In this document: positions 62,469-64,000 of the stretch, one piece after another
Layout: every line of letters begins with the position of its first letter
Position numbering within the stretch: position 1 is the stretch's first letter
Source of the DNA: Arcobacter sp. CECT 8985
GTDB lineage: Bacteria > Campylobacterota > Campylobacteria > Campylobacterales > Arcobacteraceae
NCBI RefSeq assembly: GCF_004116495.1
Contig: NZ_PDKC01000007.1
Location: 1 to 64,000 of the forward strand
Reading direction: 5' to 3'
DNA: 64,000 bases
Made by a program: the position numbers and the translations under genes
Notes under the pieces: model-generated
Told to the model about the DNA's origin: nothing
Database searches by the model: none
What the model saw: only the letters and a program-made list of their open reading frames with translations

Positions 62469-63620
62469 TTACTTTACTGCTTGTTGTATGTCTTCTATTA
62501 AATCTTCAATATTTTCTAAACCAATTGAGAATCTTACTGTACTATCACTTATTCCAATTGCAGCCAATTCCTCTTTTGAAAAACTTGCATGAGAAATTTT
62601 TGCAGGAATTTCAACTCTTGAATCTGGACTTCCAAATGAACATTTTTCTCCAAATATTTTTGTTTTTTCTATAAATTTTTCAGCTAGCTCTTCACTTGTA
62701 AAGTCTACACAAAAAACACCTGGCATATATTTCATTTGTTTATTTGCAAGCTCATATTGAGGATGTGATTTTAAAGCAGGGTGAGTTACTTTTTTTATAT
62801 ACTCTTGTTTTTCTAAAAACTGTGCAATTTTGATAGATAAGTCTTGGTGTTCTTTCATTCTCACTTTTAGTGTAGGAATTCCAAGTGATATTAAATAAAC
62901 ATCCATTGGGTTTTGACTTCTTCCATGCGCATTTGCATAGTAGTGAATTTGTTGGCTTAACTCTTGTGTTTTAGCAACAATTGCACCTGCAACAACAGCA
63001 CCATGACCTGAAATATATTTTGTTGTAGAAAATAGACTAAAATCAGCACCTAAATCTAAAGGCTTTTGACTAATGAAAGTAGCAAGTGAATTATCAACTG
63101 CGAATAAGGCTTCATATTTATGTGCTAAAGTTGCAACTTTTTCTAAATCGATTATTTTAAGACCAGGATTTGTAGGACTTTCACAAAGTACAAGTTCAAT
63201 TGGATTATTTTTTAAAATCTCTTCAACATTATCAAATTCTAAAAAGTTAGCAAAGTGAACTGTAATATTATATTTTTCTTTAAATACTTTTAATAATCTA
63301 AATGTTCCACCATAACAATCAGCTTCTACAATTATATGTGAATTTGCTTTTAATACAGTTTCAAAAAGTAGTGCAACTGAAGCAATTCCTGTATGTGTAC
63401 AAACACATCCTGCACCATTTTCAACTTCAGTAAAAAGATTTTCTAGCATCTCTCTTGTTGGATTATCACTTCTTGTGTAATCATAAATCTTATCACCATT
63501 TTGTTTTTTTAAATCAAATGTTCCTGTATTGTATATTGGAAAATGTGAAGCACCTGCTACATCTTCAAAAGGTGCAAATTTCGCAATATGACTTAAAGCT
63601 GTTTCAATATTTTTATACAT
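62469..63620 (-). CDS. Trans-sulfuration-family PLP enzyme (cystathionine synthase/lyase type)
   Basis: A 383-residue enzyme of normal family length. It has the YDYTRSDNPTREMLE substrate/PLP-phosphate motif, HTGIASVALLFE, ADCYGGTFRL, CESPTNPGLKIIDL, the cofactor Asp in FAVDNSLAT and the PLP Lys in FSTTKYISGHGAVVAG. The end VRFSIGLENIEDLIEDI is typical. Cystathionine gamma-synthase, beta-lyase and O-acetylhomoserine sulfhydrylase share these motifs, so the reaction is not fixed. It heads a two-gene unit with the 501-residue relative. Confidence 0.88.
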   Translation of the reverse strand: MYKNIETALSHIAKFAPFEDVAGASHFPIYNTGTFDLKKQNGDKIYDYTRSDNPTREMLENLFTEVENGAGCVCTHTGIASVALLFETVLKANSHIIVEADCYGGTFRLLKVFKEKYNITVHFANFLEFDNVEEILKNNPIELVLCESPTNPGLKIIDLEKVATLAHKYEALFAVDNSLATFISQKPLDLGADFSLFSTTKYISGHGAVVAGAIVAKTQELSQQIHYYANAHGRSQNPMDVYLISLGIPTLKVRMKEHQDLSIKIAQFLEKQEYIKKVTHPALKSHPQYELANKQMKYMPGVFCVDFTSEELAEKFIEKTKIFGEKCSFGSPDSRVEIPAKISHASFSKEELAAIGISDSTVRFSIGLENIEDLIEDIQQAVK

Positions 63621-63694
63621 TTTATCCCCATAATTTCTTCTAATATAATAATATTTTACTATAAAAAAGATTATATAAAGTTATAGGTATAAAA

Positions 63695-64000
63695 CTATAT
63701 ATTTTTTTCAAAGTTTGTAATAATCTGTTTTTCTCTATATATTAAATATTCATCTTTAAAAAATTTATTATTTTTTGTTGGGATTGATTGTTTTAGTATT
63801 AGCCCCTTGATATCTGTTTTATCAATATGAAACTCTTCATAACTAAAGCCAACTTCTTTAAATGCACCTTTTACTAAGGTATTATTTTGTGAGCAAATTA
63901 TAATTGCATTTTTAGTTATAACTTCTTTTAACAAATTTATAAAATCATATGTTAAAAGTGAAGGATTAAGATTTGGCAAAAAAGTATCTAAAAATACAAT
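63695..64000 (-). CDS. MnmC/MnmD-like tRNA-modifying methyltransferase, C-terminal part (cut by right edge)
   Basis: The frame is open to the window end and reads IVFLDTFLPNLNPSLLTYDF at its start, about 101 residues in all. The pattern [LIF]LDxFxPxxNPxLxT followed by a short Rossmann-type end (AIIICSQNNTLVKGAFKEVGFSYEEF) is that of the MnmD methyltransferase (DUF752). That enzyme completes 5-methylaminomethyl-uridine at the tRNA wobble position. The D-P-F of the motif is D-T-F here. The N-terminus and SAM-binding part are outside the window. Confidence 0.7.
   Translation of the reverse strand: MVFLDTFLPNLNPSLLTYDFINLLKEVITKNAIIICSQNNTLVKGAFKEVGFSYEEFHIDKTDIKGLILKQSIPTKNNKFFKDEYLIYREKQIITNFEKNI

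Overview
The window is AT-rich DNA from a member of the Campylobacterota, most likely an Arcobacter-like genus (Arcobacteraceae). This is inferred from gene content and codon use: an isolated atpE, a NikABCDE nickel importer, many chemotaxis and c-di-GMP genes, LapD/LapG, pseudopilin-like genes, and start codons that are often TTG. No rRNA, CRISPR array, prophage or complete insertion sequence is visible. It reads as ordinary chromosome rich in surface, signalling and metal genes.

Layout. 0-5.4 kb: a 7TMR-DISM sensor cut by the left edge, its response regulator, and a two-partner secretion pair (TpsA exoprotein, TpsB transporter). 5.5-10 kb: a small HEAT/zinc protein, the LapD/LapG c-di-GMP-controlled periplasmic protease pair, and a YajR-like MFS exporter. 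10-21 kb: housekeeping genes (rdgB, proC with three pseudopilin-like genes, bamD, lon, rhomboid, Y-family polymerase), a split PAS plus soluble chemoreceptor pair, and tRNA-Leu(GAG) followed by a decayed gene end. 21-27.5 kb: an RND/adaptor/TolC tripartite exporter with a possible Fur site, and a DUF808 protein. 27.5-33 kb: the nikABCDE operon plus an acetyltransferase. 33-41 kb: an SDR, a NIT-GAF-PAS-GGDEF diguanylate cyclase, two convergent dCache chemoreceptors sharing a 131-bp perfect inverted repeat, and a lone atpE with a GC-richer leader.

41-49 kb: an AsmA-like protein, then a five-gene operon behind a strong Fur box: imelysin, di-haem oxidoreductase, imelysin, fatty-acid-hydroxylase family protein, di-haem MauG/CcpA-type peroxidase. 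49-58 kb: an SDR, a divergent TolC-like protein, EamA exporters, a Zur-like regulator facing a zinc operon (His-rich ZnuA-like binding protein plus a one-piece ZevA-ZevB-like fusion) through two related palindromes, a MATE exporter and a response regulator that lacks its phosphoacceptor Asp. 58-64 kb: a two-gene cytochrome bd-superfamily complex with a fused cytochrome c domain, two tandem trans-sulfuration PLP enzymes, and an MnmC/MnmD-like methyltransferase cut by the right edge.

The strongest candidates for under-described systems are the Zur-linked ZnuA plus ZevAB fusion unit (52.5-55.0 kb) and the Fur-box imelysin/haem/hydroxylase operon (43.0-48.9 kb). The bd-like oxidase with cytochrome c (58.1-60.9 kb) and the closeness of LapDG to a two-partner exoprotein come next. 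All functional calls rest on reading motifs by eye; no database search was run.
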